NCBI RefSeq assembly: GCF_002835735.1 | Contig: NZ_PISD01000040.1 | Location: forward strand, 1-64,000 | DNA length: 64,000 nt | Origin: Cytobacillus horneckiae | GTDB lineage: Bacteria > Bacillota > Bacilli > Bacillales > Cytobacillaceae | Direction: 5' to 3' | In this document: positions 15,125 through 22,874 of the stretch, piece by piece | Position numbering within the stretch: position 1 is the stretch's first letter | Layout: each line of letters starts with the position of its first letter | Made by a program: the position numbers and the translations under genes | The notes under the pieces: generated by a model | What the model saw: only the letters and a program-made list of their open reading frames with translations | What the model was told of the DNA's origin: nothing | The model's database searches: none

Positions 15125-16414
15125 ATGGACAAGAAACAAAATAGAAAAGTATTGATTGCCAGTCTTGTCGGCAGTTCAATTGAGTGGTTTGACTACTTCC
15201 TATATGGAACCGTGGCAGCACTTGTATTCAATCAATATTTCTTCCACAGTGATAATCCAACGGTGGGACTATTGCTGGCATATGCATCATTTGCATTGGC
15301 ATTCTTCATTCGCCCATTAGGAGGCATTATTTTTAGCCATATTGGAGACAGAATTGGCAGAAAAAAGACGCTTGTCTTAACATTGACAATCATGGGTGGA
15401 TCTACCGTATTAATGGGTTTCCTGCCAACCTATGAATCTATCGGTGTAATGGCACCGATTCTATTAATTGTTTTGCGCTTGATCCAAGGTATTGGTCTTG
15501 GTGGTGAGTGGGGCGGAGCAGTCCTTCTTGCAGTAGAATATGCGCCAAAAGAAAAACGCGGATTTTTTGGAAGTGTTCCGCAAATGGGAGTAACAATTGG
15601 TATGCTATTAGGTACGATAGCACTATCAATTATGACGCTTTTGCCAGAAGAGCAGTTCATCTCTTGGGGATGGCGTGTGCCATTTATTATGAGTGCATTG
15701 TTAGTATTCTTTGGTTTATGGATTCGCAAAGGAATTGATGAAACGCCATCATTTAAGAAGGCAAAGGAAAGCGGAGACATCGCAAAGGTTCCACTAGTGG
15801 AAACGATGCGCACACACTGGAAAGAAGTAATTATCTCAGTCGGTGCAAAAGTTGTTGAAACTGCGCCTTTCTATATCTTTGGTACATTTATTGTATCGTA
15901 TGCTACTGCACAATTAGGTTTCTCTCGTACTGAAACGCTAAATGCTGTAACCATTGGAACGATTGTTACTACAATTTTAATTCCAATCATGGGCAGCTTG
16001 TCAGATAAAATTGGTCGAAAAAAATTGTATGTTACTGGTACAATATTAATGGCATTATATGCATTCCCGTACTTCTGGATGCTGCATCAAGGAAGTGTTG
16101 CATGGTTAATGATTGCTACTGTAATTGGCCTTGGCATCATTTGGGCGCCAATTACAGCTGTACTTGGAACAATGTTCTCAGAAATATTTAAATCAAATGT
16201 ACGTTATACTGGGATTACACTCGGCTATCAAATTGGTGCAGCTTTAGCAGGGGGAACAGCACCGCTAATTGCCACAGCCCTATTGGCAGCATTTAATGAT
16301 TCTTATGTTCCAGTTGCGCTCTATATTATTCTATGTGCTGTAATATCACTGATTGCAATGATTGCAGTACGTGAACGCAGCAACAAAGACTTGGATGAAG
16401 AAGAAGTGGCTTAA
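15125..16414 (+). CDS. MHS-family MFS metabolite:H+ symporter
   Basis: A 429-residue, 12-segment importer of the metabolite:H+ symporter group (ShiA/KgtP/ProP relatives). The family N-terminus SLVGSSIEWFDYFLYGTVAAL, motif GDRIGRKKTL near residue 77, RLIQGIGLGGEWGGAVLLAVE and the central SDKIGRKK are all present. ATG 15125 is used because GGGAGG lies 9 bases upstream. The cyclodeaminase-family gene follows after 60 bases, so a carboxylate or amino-acid-like substrate is likely; that is inference. Confidence 0.88.
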   Translation: MDKKQNRKVLIASLVGSSIEWFDYFLYGTVAALVFNQYFFHSDNPTVGLLLAYASFALAFFIRPLGGIIFSHIGDRIGRKKTLVLTLTIMGGSTVLMGFLPTYESIGVMAPILLIVLRLIQGIGLGGEWGGAVLLAVEYAPKEKRGFFGSVPQMGVTIGMLLGTIALSIMTLLPEEQFISWGWRVPFIMSALLVFFGLWIRKGIDETPSFKKAKESGDIAKVPLVETMRTHWKEVIISVGAKVVETAPFYIFGTFIVSYATAQLGFSRTETLNAVTIGTIVTTILIPIMGSLSDKIGRKKLYVTGTILMALYAFPYFWMLHQGSVAWLMIATVIGLGIIWAPITAVLGTMFSEIFKSNVRYTGITLGYQIGAALAGGTAPLIATALLAAFNDSYVPVALYIILCAVISLIAMIAVRERSNKDLDEEEVA

Positions 16415-16430
16415 GAAAATTTGATGAGTA

Positions 16431-16456
16431 GGGAGTCGCATATGCGGTTCCCTTTT
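16431..16456 (+). other. Small hairpin between MHS transporter and cyclodeaminase genes
   Basis: GGGA(GT)CGCATATGCG(GT)TCCC can fold and is followed by TTTTC. It could trim or partly terminate the transcript between the two genes. It is weak and was not compared with other genomes. Confidence 0.35.
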
Positions 16457-16474
16457 CATGATTGGAGGATAATT

Positions 16475-17464
16475 ATGCTTATCTTATCAGAAAAACAAAT
16501 CCGATCGCTCTATTCAATGGAGGATGCGATTAAGGATATGGAAGAAGCTTTAATTGCCTATAACGAAGGGAAAATATTAAATCCTCATCGTACAGTATTA
16601 GATTTTCCATCAAAAAACGCATCCGCGCTGTATATGCCAAGTGCAATGGAACCAATCGGAAAATCGGCGGTAAAAGTGGTGACGATTTTTCCGGATAATC
16701 CTAAACAAGGCATGAAAACGACACAAGGAGTGATTTTGTTAAGCGATGCGTACGATGGACAGCATGTAGCATGCCTGAATGCATCATACTTAACGAGATT
16801 AAGAACCGGTGCCATTAGCGGTGTTGCTACAAAGCAATTAGCAAGAAAAGATGCAAAGACTGTTGCTGTTATTGGCTGTGGCGCAATGGCAGAAGAGCAG
16901 CTGCAAGCGGTGTGTGAAGTAAGAGATATTTCTCATATCATTTTATATAACCGGTCAGCTGATAAAGCAAGGAACTTTGCTGAGAAGCTAAATGAAATAG
17001 TCCCGTCCTATAAAGGAGATTTGACAGTATTGGAAAATGCAGATAAGGCTGTAGAGCAAGCAGATATTGTTATTTGTAGCACTCGTTCAGAAACACCTGT
17101 ATTTTCTGGGAAATCACTGAAGCCGGGCACACATATAAATGGCGTCGGGTCTTACCTGCCTCATATGCAGGAAGTTGATTATGAAACAATTGAGAAAGCA
17201 TCTAAGATAGTAGCGGATACAATCGTAGGTGTGAAGGATGAAGCAGGCGATTTAATCATTCCAGTCAATGAGGGAAAATGGAGCTTTGATCAGCTTCATG
17301 GAGAATTGACGGAATTAGCAGCTGGAACTATTTCCGGAAGGGAAACAGCAGAAGAGATTACCTTTTTTAAATCTGTCGGTGCAGCGTATTTTGATCTTGC
17401 AGCGGCTGCGGCAGTTTATGATAAAGCGATTGCTGCAGGTGTGGGTACAGAAGTAGAAGTATAA
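16475..17464 (+). CDS. Ornithine cyclodeaminase / mu-crystallin family protein
   Basis: A 329-residue NAD(P)-dependent enzyme. A Rossmann motif VAVIGCGAMAEEQL is near residue 130, and the N-terminal domain has MKTTQGVILLSDAYDG and the substrate-side LRTGAISGVATKQLARKD. The family includes ornithine cyclodeaminase, alanine dehydrogenase and ketimine reductases, so the exact reaction is open. ATG 16475 follows TGGAGGAT at good spacing; an upstream ATG lies in the hairpin region. The transporter just upstream is a plausible partner for uptake of its substrate. Confidence 0.82.
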   Translation: MLILSEKQIRSLYSMEDAIKDMEEALIAYNEGKILNPHRTVLDFPSKNASALYMPSAMEPIGKSAVKVVTIFPDNPKQGMKTTQGVILLSDAYDGQHVACLNASYLTRLRTGAISGVATKQLARKDAKTVAVIGCGAMAEEQLQAVCEVRDISHIILYNRSADKARNFAEKLNEIVPSYKGDLTVLENADKAVEQADIVICSTRSETPVFSGKSLKPGTHINGVGSYLPHMQEVDYETIEKASKIVADTIVGVKDEAGDLIIPVNEGKWSFDQLHGELTELAAGTISGRETAEEITFFKSVGAAYFDLAAAAAVYDKAIAAGVGTEVEV

Positions 17465-17500
17465 GAGCTGGCCTGTAATCTTTTGTTGAAGTCGTAAAAT

Positions 17501-17534
17501 TGAAAGGGTGATCCATTGCGGATCACCCTTTCAT
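17501..17534. terminator. Hairpin between convergent genes
   Basis: TGAAAGGGTGATCC (17501-17514) pairs perfectly with GGATCACCCTTTCA (17520-17533) around ATTGC. It lacks a long T run, but it stands between the cyclodeaminase and POT transporter stops and probably ends both transcripts. Confidence 0.7.
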
Positions 17535-17539
17535 GCTTA

Positions 17540-19027
17540 TTATTTAATGCCTTTCATAAATCCTTGGATTTTCGGAGCTAGCATAAATAGAACAATCGAT
17601 AGAAGAATTGAAACACCGCCAATAATTCCAAAATAAAGCATTTCAGTATCAACTGAATAGAATTTAACTACCTGTGCATTGATTGCCTGTGCTGCTGCAC
17701 TTGCCAAGAACCAAAGGCTCATTGTTTGTGCTGAGAAAGCTGCTGGAGCTAGTTTTGTTGTAGCAGATAAGCCAACAGGAGATAGACAAAGTTCTCCAAG
17801 TACAACAATAAAGTAGCTCAGTACAAGCCACATTGGGCTAACTAATGAATCAGTTCCTCCAAAGTAAGCAGGAAGTAGAATAACTAAAAATGATAATCCG
17901 GCAAATAATAACGCTAATGAGAATTTTTGCGGTATTGTAGGCTGACGATTACCAAGTTTCATCCACATCCATGCAAAAACAGGTGCCAATGTGATGATGA
18001 ATAATGGATTTAACGATTGGAACCAAGCAGGAGATAAAGTAAATCCAAAGAATTCGAGATTTGTACGTGTATCTGCATAATTCGCTAAAATAGTTGAGCC
18101 TTGCTCTTGAATAGCCCAGAACATTACAGCTGCAATAAACAGTGGAATGTAAGCGATTAACCTAGAGCGTTCAACATCAGTCGTTTTTTCACTTCGATAC
18201 ATAACTGTAAAGTACACAATGGGAATACCGATACCTAAAAACCCGACAATTAATACAAAGCTATCAAAAGTTAAGAATCCAGTTGGAATACCTACTGCAA
18301 TAAGAATGGCTACTAATAGCACGCCAATTCCAATTCTTGTGAAAACTTTCTTTCTTTCATTTGGAGCTAACGGGTTAGGTACTTGTGTACCTGCAAGACC
18401 AAGATATTTTTTCTTAGTAGCAACGAAAACAACTAAACCAATAAACATACCAATAGCGGCAATACTAAATCCTAAATGGAAGCTATAGTTCATCATTTGC
18501 CCAACAATTAATGGAGAAATGAATGCACCAAGGTTAATCCCCATGTAGAAAATACTAAAGCCCGAGTCGCGGCGATTGTCATTTTCACTATAAATATCAC
18601 CAACAACGCTTGATACGTTAGGTTTTAATAACCCTGTTCCAAGGACGATTAATACCATAGAAACAAAGAATAATGCAATGCTTCCTGGGATTGCCAATGC
18701 AATATGACCAAGCATGATCAATACGCCGCCGTAGAATACGGCTTTAGATGTACCAAATATTCTGTCAGCGAACCATCCACCGATGATTCCGGACATGTAC
18801 ACAAGTGATCCATAGATGGACATAATAGAAAGGGCAGTTGTTTGATCCAGTCCCAGTCCGCCTTTTGATACTTCATAGTACATGTAGTATACGAGGATTG
18901 CTCTCATCCCATAATAGGAAAAGCGCTCCCAAAATTCAGTAAAAAATAGTGTGAATAGTCCTTTAGGGTGTCCGAAGAATCCTTTTTGAGGTACGCTATC
19001 CACAATTCGTTGTCTATCATCTGACAT
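17540..19027 (-). CDS. POT-family proton-dependent di/tripeptide transporter (DtpT-like)
   Basis: A 495-residue membrane protein with about 14 segments. PTR2 signatures are ERFSYYGMRAILVYYMYY (ExxER-type motif near residue 32), GGWFADRIFGTSKAVFYGG (near 81) and FSIFYMGINLGAFISPLIVG (near 155). It imports small peptides with protons. AAGGAGG stands at good distance before the ATG. Single gene, with its own terminator; the upstream region is AT-rich. Confidence 0.92.
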   Translation of the reverse strand: MSDDRQRIVDSVPQKGFFGHPKGLFTLFFTEFWERFSYYGMRAILVYYMYYEVSKGGLGLDQTTALSIMSIYGSLVYMSGIIGGWFADRIFGTSKAVFYGGVLIMLGHIALAIPGSIALFFVSMVLIVLGTGLLKPNVSSVVGDIYSENDNRRDSGFSIFYMGINLGAFISPLIVGQMMNYSFHLGFSIAAIGMFIGLVVFVATKKKYLGLAGTQVPNPLAPNERKKVFTRIGIGVLLVAILIAVGIPTGFLTFDSFVLIVGFLGIGIPIVYFTVMYRSEKTTDVERSRLIAYIPLFIAAVMFWAIQEQGSTILANYADTRTNLEFFGFTLSPAWFQSLNPLFIITLAPVFAWMWMKLGNRQPTIPQKFSLALLFAGLSFLVILLPAYFGGTDSLVSPMWLVLSYFIVVLGELCLSPVGLSATTKLAPAAFSAQTMSLWFLASAAAQAINAQVVKFYSVDTEMLYFGIIGGVSILLSIVLFMLAPKIQGFMKGIK

Positions 19028-19384
19028 TGTACGTCCTCCTTTTATACCTATACTATAATAACTTTTTATGCTTTTTTGGTCAAAGTAAAGTTAAGTATAT
19101 TGTAAACAATGATTCGTATAATTATTGATATATCAGGGTTTTTCGGGAAATATTAAATTTATTTTAAATTATGTTAAAATTGTTTTTGGTTTGTAAGGAA
19201 CTTACTTTATTTTGGTTATATTGGAAATGTGCGGTTTTAACTCCTCGATTGTTTGCCTTATATTATTATGTGAAGCGATATGTTTAGTAGAAAAAACGCT
19301 ATGCTTGTCTTCCCACTATTTTCTTTATCACTATCTGTATTTTTACACCTGTTTAATTAGAAAAGTTTGTAATGAATTGTTGCA
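19028..19384. other. Non-coding AT-rich gap before the iteron array
   Basis: About 357 bases hold the promoter side of the POT gene and no supported gene. Short open frames on the plus strand run into the following repeat array, have no ribosome site and are low in complexity. Confidence 0.6.
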
Positions 19385-19545
19385 TTTGTATACAAGTTTA
19401 CTTTTTAATAAACATGTATACAAATACGTGTACAATTGAATTCAATTTTGTATACAAGTTTACAAATATGTATACATCCTTGTGTATAGGGAAGTGTACA
19501 AAAATGTATACAAGTAAACGTTTTATGTGTGTTTGTATACGAAAC
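19385..19545 (+). repeat. GTATAC iteron-like array, candidate centromere (parC-like) of the actin cassette
   Basis: Six GTATAC cores start at 19388, 19416, 19450, 19470, 19506 and 19535, and two GTGTAC variants at 19428 and 19494. Several have the extended form TGTATACAAGTTTAC or TGTATACAAGTAAAC. The array ends about 130 bases before the ParM-like start. Partition loci of the ParMRC kind carry such repeats upstream of parM, where ParR binds and represses. The palindromic core GTATAC suits a ribbon-helix-helix dimer. Assignment is by position and pattern, not by similarity to a known site. Confidence 0.65.
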
Positions 19546-19673
19546 TTTGCTATTTGTTTACGTTTTTACGTTTTGATAACTTTTAGCAATGCTTCATTGC
19601 TAAATAGAAGAAACTCTATTACTCTTAAACTATCACCTCTTATTAAAAAGAGAATGGAAGGGTTGGATATTAT

Positions 19674-20849
19674 ATGACGAATTCTAGAATTGCAGCTGTC
19701 GATGTAGGGAATGACTCTCTCAAAGCAATATTTGGCAAGATTGATCATGAAATTAATCTGCCAAATGTTATTGCAAGAGACATCGAAGATAGACCAGTAA
19801 TTGGAATTGAAGAACTAGATAGTAAAAATCCTCTAGATGGAATACATATTAGAGTCCACTCCCCTGCTTTGAAAGAGAACAATGCAATTTACCGAGTGGG
19901 AAATCTCGCGACAAAAAGCGACAATGCTTCAGAGCTAGATCCAGGTAGCAGCAAGTCTGAAGAAGATCAAACATTAGTGATGTTATTCACGGCATTAGCG
20001 TTAGACGCTGTAAGAGAAGACAATGCTGCTGATTTTAAAAAGTCGGGAAATGTTGTGGATGCGAGTTATATGCTTGGCACAGGACTTCCTTTGCGTGAAG
20101 TAAAGGAAGGAAAGGACTCAGGCTATCGTTCAAAATTAATGGGTTCTGTCCATCAAGTTGAGTTTTTAATTACTCCTAAGTATCAAGGATTGAAAGTGAA
20201 TATTAAATTTGATGAAGTAAAAGTGTATCCTGAAGGATTTGCTGCCTTTATCAATTTAGTCATGGATAATCAATTAAATATTATTAACAAGGATTTAATT
20301 GATAAACGCATTTTAATTCAAGATATTGGCGGCCTATCAACAGATATTGCTGTGATTAAAGATCGCAATGTAGATGATGATAAGGCGCAAGGATTTAATC
20401 TAGGTGTATCTGAATCATTGGAAGCAATTAGAGAAGAAATTAGATCCAAACATGGTATTGAATTGGATAGTCGCAGAGACGTAGTGGAAATTATTACGAG
20501 AAAAAATAATCGAAATCATATCATGGTAAAAGGCAGCCGTACGAGCGTCCATGATATAACGGATAGAATTCTGTTGGACCTTGCTAAAAAGCAATATCGC
20601 TTGCTTCGCAATGTTTGGCAAAAAAATTCACAAACAGAAATTTGCTATTTTGTTGGAGGAGGCTCTATTGTTTTAAAAGACTATATTAAAACACTAAATA
20701 ATAACTTAGATGGCTTTAATATCGATTTCTTTGAAGATGAGAAGGAAAGCATTTGGATGATGGCAAATGCATATTATAAATTAATTGCTGACTTTAGCAG
20801 AAGATTAAATAAAGATAAACAGGAAAAAAAACCTGTCAAATCAAACTAG
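19674..20849 (+). CDS. ParM/StbA-family actin-like ATPase (segregation filament protein)
   Basis: A 391-residue actin-fold ATPase expected to polymerise and push DNA apart. Phosphate-1 motif AAVDVGNDSLKAIFG is at residues 7-21, phosphate-2 DIGGLSTD at 217-224, the adenosine motif VGGGS at 327-331, and the C-terminal WMMANAYYKL is typical of bacterial plasmid actins. It is much closer in layout to ParM/Alp proteins than to MreB or FtsA. A second gene follows after 10 bases and an iteron array precedes it, the classical parC-parM-parR order. GGAAGGG is the likely ribosome site. The finding on an apparent chromosome is unusual; it may come from a plasmid or integrative element. Confidence 0.85.
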   Translation: MTNSRIAAVDVGNDSLKAIFGKIDHEINLPNVIARDIEDRPVIGIEELDSKNPLDGIHIRVHSPALKENNAIYRVGNLATKSDNASELDPGSSKSEEDQTLVMLFTALALDAVREDNAADFKKSGNVVDASYMLGTGLPLREVKEGKDSGYRSKLMGSVHQVEFLITPKYQGLKVNIKFDEVKVYPEGFAAFINLVMDNQLNIINKDLIDKRILIQDIGGLSTDIAVIKDRNVDDDKAQGFNLGVSESLEAIREEIRSKHGIELDSRRDVVEIITRKNNRNHIMVKGSRTSVHDITDRILLDLAKKQYRLLRNVWQKNSQTEICYFVGGGSIVLKDYIKTLNNNLDGFNIDFFEDEKESIWMMANAYYKLIADFSRRLNKDKQEKKPVKSN

Positions 20850-20859
20850 GTGAAGAGTG

Positions 20860-21441
20860 ATGAATAAATCTACTTCTTCGGAAGTGAAAAGAGGGCAATC
20901 CATTTCTTTCAGGATCCCTTCTGATACGCCAGATCACATTATTAAAGAACTGCAAAAATTAAAAGAAACGGAAAGACGTAATTTTTCCAGTAAAATCGCA
21001 GAGTTTGTCATGCAAGGTGTAAGTCAGTCTCATTCGAAAGATAGAGAAACCATTACGATCCCCTTGCCTAGAAGTTTAACGAAGGTTCAGAAAGATTGGC
21101 TAAAACATGAGCATTCGGAAGCTTTATTAGGAACCATCATGTATCATCTAATATCAGATCCAATCAGGTCAACTGCACTACTAGCCTCATTAAACAGCCG
21201 TTCATCAAATATTGATGAAGCATTGTATCTTCAAGAGGATTTGCGTGAAGCTGAACAGGCTGCAGATGATCAATCGGCTGTGACCGAAGAAATGGCTGAT
21301 TCAGCATCATTTGATGATGACTTAATGGATTTTGATTGGGATTCTGCGAAACAAGCAGAACCATTTGAATCAGAGGAACAAAAAAGCGAAGAAAATCTCG
21401 ATGATTTATTAGGCGGGTTCCTTGCACATATGAATAAGTAA
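20860..21441 (+). CDS. Probable ParR-type adaptor with two RHH-like segments and an acidic tail
   Basis: A 193-residue protein with no firm family name. Residues ~11-53 (SISFRIP strand, then two helices through FSSKIAEFVMQGV) look like a ribbon-helix-helix unit. Residues ~62-100 (ETITIPLPRS strand, then two helices through ALLGTIMYHLI) look like a second one. The last ~75 residues are very acidic and end in LDDLLGGFLAHM, an amphipathic helix, as ParR proteins use to bind their actin. ATG 20860 is 6 bases after AGGTGA; a GTG one codon earlier is possible. Its place directly after the actin gene supports a centromere-binding adaptor role. Fold and role are inference. Confidence 0.6.
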   Translation: MNKSTSSEVKRGQSISFRIPSDTPDHIIKELQKLKETERRNFSSKIAEFVMQGVSQSHSKDRETITIPLPRSLTKVQKDWLKHEHSEALLGTIMYHLISDPIRSTALLASLNSRSSNIDEALYLQEDLREAEQAADDQSAVTEEMADSASFDDDLMDFDWDSAKQAEPFESEEQKSEENLDDLLGGFLAHMNK

Positions 21442-21446
21442 TGCAT

Positions 21447-21486
21447 AAAAACGGCTATATTCATTATTTTGAATGGCCGTTTTTTG
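21447..21486 (+). terminator. Terminator after the ParR-like gene
   Basis: AAAAACGGC pairs with GCCGTTTTTT, with inner ATTCA/TGAAT pairing, right after the stop codon. The T run follows on the plus strand. Confidence 0.8.
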
Positions 21487-21490
21487 CATT

Positions 21491-21733
21491 TGTGGATAAT
21501 TATATTTTGGAGGAAGTTGTTTATGGATAAGAGTGTGTATAATTTTAAGAATATTAACACTTATCAACAGTTATCCACAAAATAAAGTGGATAACTTTTA
21601 GTGAAGTAAGAGGTATTTTTAATAAACCTTGTAATAACTTGATTTATCGATAAAAATTAGCAGGTTGTTCGTATGTGGATAAATTTGTGGATAAATAAAG
21701 ATGTGCACAATTGGTAACTTGTTTTGTGGATAA
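21491..21733. other. DnaA-box cluster
   Basis: Six perfect matches to TTATNCACA lie in 243 bases: minus strand at 21491-21499, 21534-21542, 21674-21682, 21686-21694 and 21725-21733, plus strand at 21571-21579. One-mismatch boxes are at 21522, 21561, 21586 and 21702. Chance would give far less than one. Two perfect boxes are only 12 bases apart. AT-rich stretches follow (21600-21660 and 21741-21760). No rep or dnaA gene is adjacent. It could be a DnaA-titration cluster as known in B. subtilis, a DnaA-regulated region, or an origin remnant. Confidence 0.85.
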
Positions 21734-21808
21734 AAAGAAGGCAATTATTATATTATGATTTTCCCTATTCTGGACAAAATACAGTGTAGAAAATAGAGGG
21801 GGCGTGTC

Positions 21809-22702
21809 ATGGTATACGATTGTTTAATAATTGGTGGAGGGATTGCAGGATTACAAGCAGCAATCCAGCTCGGCAGATATAGCCATAAAGTGCTTGTCAT
21901 TGATTCGAATGACGGAAGGTCAACAATTTGCAACAGCTATCATAATATACTGGGATATCCGGACGGTGTAAGCGGCAAGGAGCTTAGACAAGTAGGAAGA
22001 ATACATGCTGAAAAATTAGGTGTATCTTTTGTTGATAATAAAGTGGTGAAGGCAAATAAAGAGAAACACCGATTTGATTTACTGACAGAGGATGGAGAAA
22101 TTTATAGTGGTAAACGTGTGCTGATTGCTACTGGAGTTATGGATAGACTGCCAGCCTTTGCAGAGCTGATGCCATGCTTAGGTATAACGGTGTATGTTTG
22201 CCCAGATTGTGACGGCTATGAAGTTAAAGGAAAGCGCACTATTGTAATGGGATCAGGGAACAGCGGAGCAAATATGGCACTGACGATTTCCTATTGGACA
22301 GATGATATCGTCTATATCAATGATGAACGAAAGGAAATGAAAGAGGACCTTCTTCGACTGCTTAAAGAAAAACATATACAGCTAATTGAAGTCCCTATTA
22401 GCAAGGTAATCGCTGACGGTTCATCGTTTTACGGCGTGGAATTAAGCGATGGTCAAACCATTAATGCGGATCGAGGATTTATTGCGTATGGTGGAAATAA
22501 AGTAAAGTCAGAGCTTGCTCACCAGCTCGGTGTAGAAAGATTGGAAAATAAACATATAAACGTAGATGCACGCACGAAAATGACCAATATTCCATACGTA
22601 TGGGCAGCAGGAGACGTAGTAGCACACTCAGAACAAGTTACAATCGCCATGGGCGAAGGCTCCCAAGCAGCCATCTGGATCCACAAATCACTAATCAGCT
22701 AA
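21809..22702 (+). CDS. Thioredoxin-reductase-like FAD/NAD(P) oxidoreductase
   Basis: A 297-residue flavoprotein. FAD motif IIGGGIAGLQAAIQLG is at residues 6-21, the redox-active CXXC is seen in VCPDCDGYE (near 131), the NAD(P) motif VMGSGNSGANMA follows near 147, and the C-terminal WAAGDVVAHSEQVTIAMGEG binds FAD. The domain order is that of low-molecular-weight thioredoxin reductase, but it is shorter and divergent, so the partner need not be thioredoxin. The upstream GGGGGCG is only a weak ribosome site; ATG is well placed for the FAD motif. Single gene, between the DnaA-box cluster and a dispersed repeat. Confidence 0.85.
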   Translation: MVYDCLIIGGGIAGLQAAIQLGRYSHKVLVIDSNDGRSTICNSYHNILGYPDGVSGKELRQVGRIHAEKLGVSFVDNKVVKANKEKHRFDLLTEDGEIYSGKRVLIATGVMDRLPAFAELMPCLGITVYVCPDCDGYEVKGKRTIVMGSGNSGANMALTISYWTDDIVYINDERKEMKEDLLRLLKEKHIQLIEVPISKVIADGSSFYGVELSDGQTINADRGFIAYGGNKVKSELAHQLGVERLENKHINVDARTKMTNIPYVWAAGDVVAHSEQVTIAMGEGSQAAIWIHKSLIS

Positions 22703-22726
22703 GCTCCTCATGGAAAAATATCATTT

Positions 22727-22784
22727 TGTCGATATTTGCAGTTTTTTTGTAGAAATTTGTAGGGTTTTGTAGGTGACAGGTACC
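22727..22784 (+). repeat. Dispersed repeat copy 2 (ends in GGTGACAGGTACC)
   Basis: GTCGATATTTGCAG, GTAGAAATTTGTAG and then GGTGACAGGTACC (22772-22784). The body is diverged, but the 13-base end is identical to the other copies. It lies in the gap before the glucosidase gene, after the flavoprotein stop. Confidence 0.75.
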
Positions 22785-22874
22785 ACAACAATATAAGCAA
22801 TATAAACAACATAAGCAGTAAATATAGTAAAAGCAGCAAATCAGTTAAAACAATAAAAAAAGGGAGGGGTTTGG

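Noticed and set aside
19212-19677. Two plus-strand open frames ahead of the actin gene.
   Set aside because: They run across the GTATAC repeats, have no ribosome site and overlap the actin start in another frame.
19674-21441. Calling the pair MreB/MreC or a phage segregation system.
   Set aside because: The actin has ParM-type rather than MreB motifs, the second protein has no membrane segment, and no phage genes are near.
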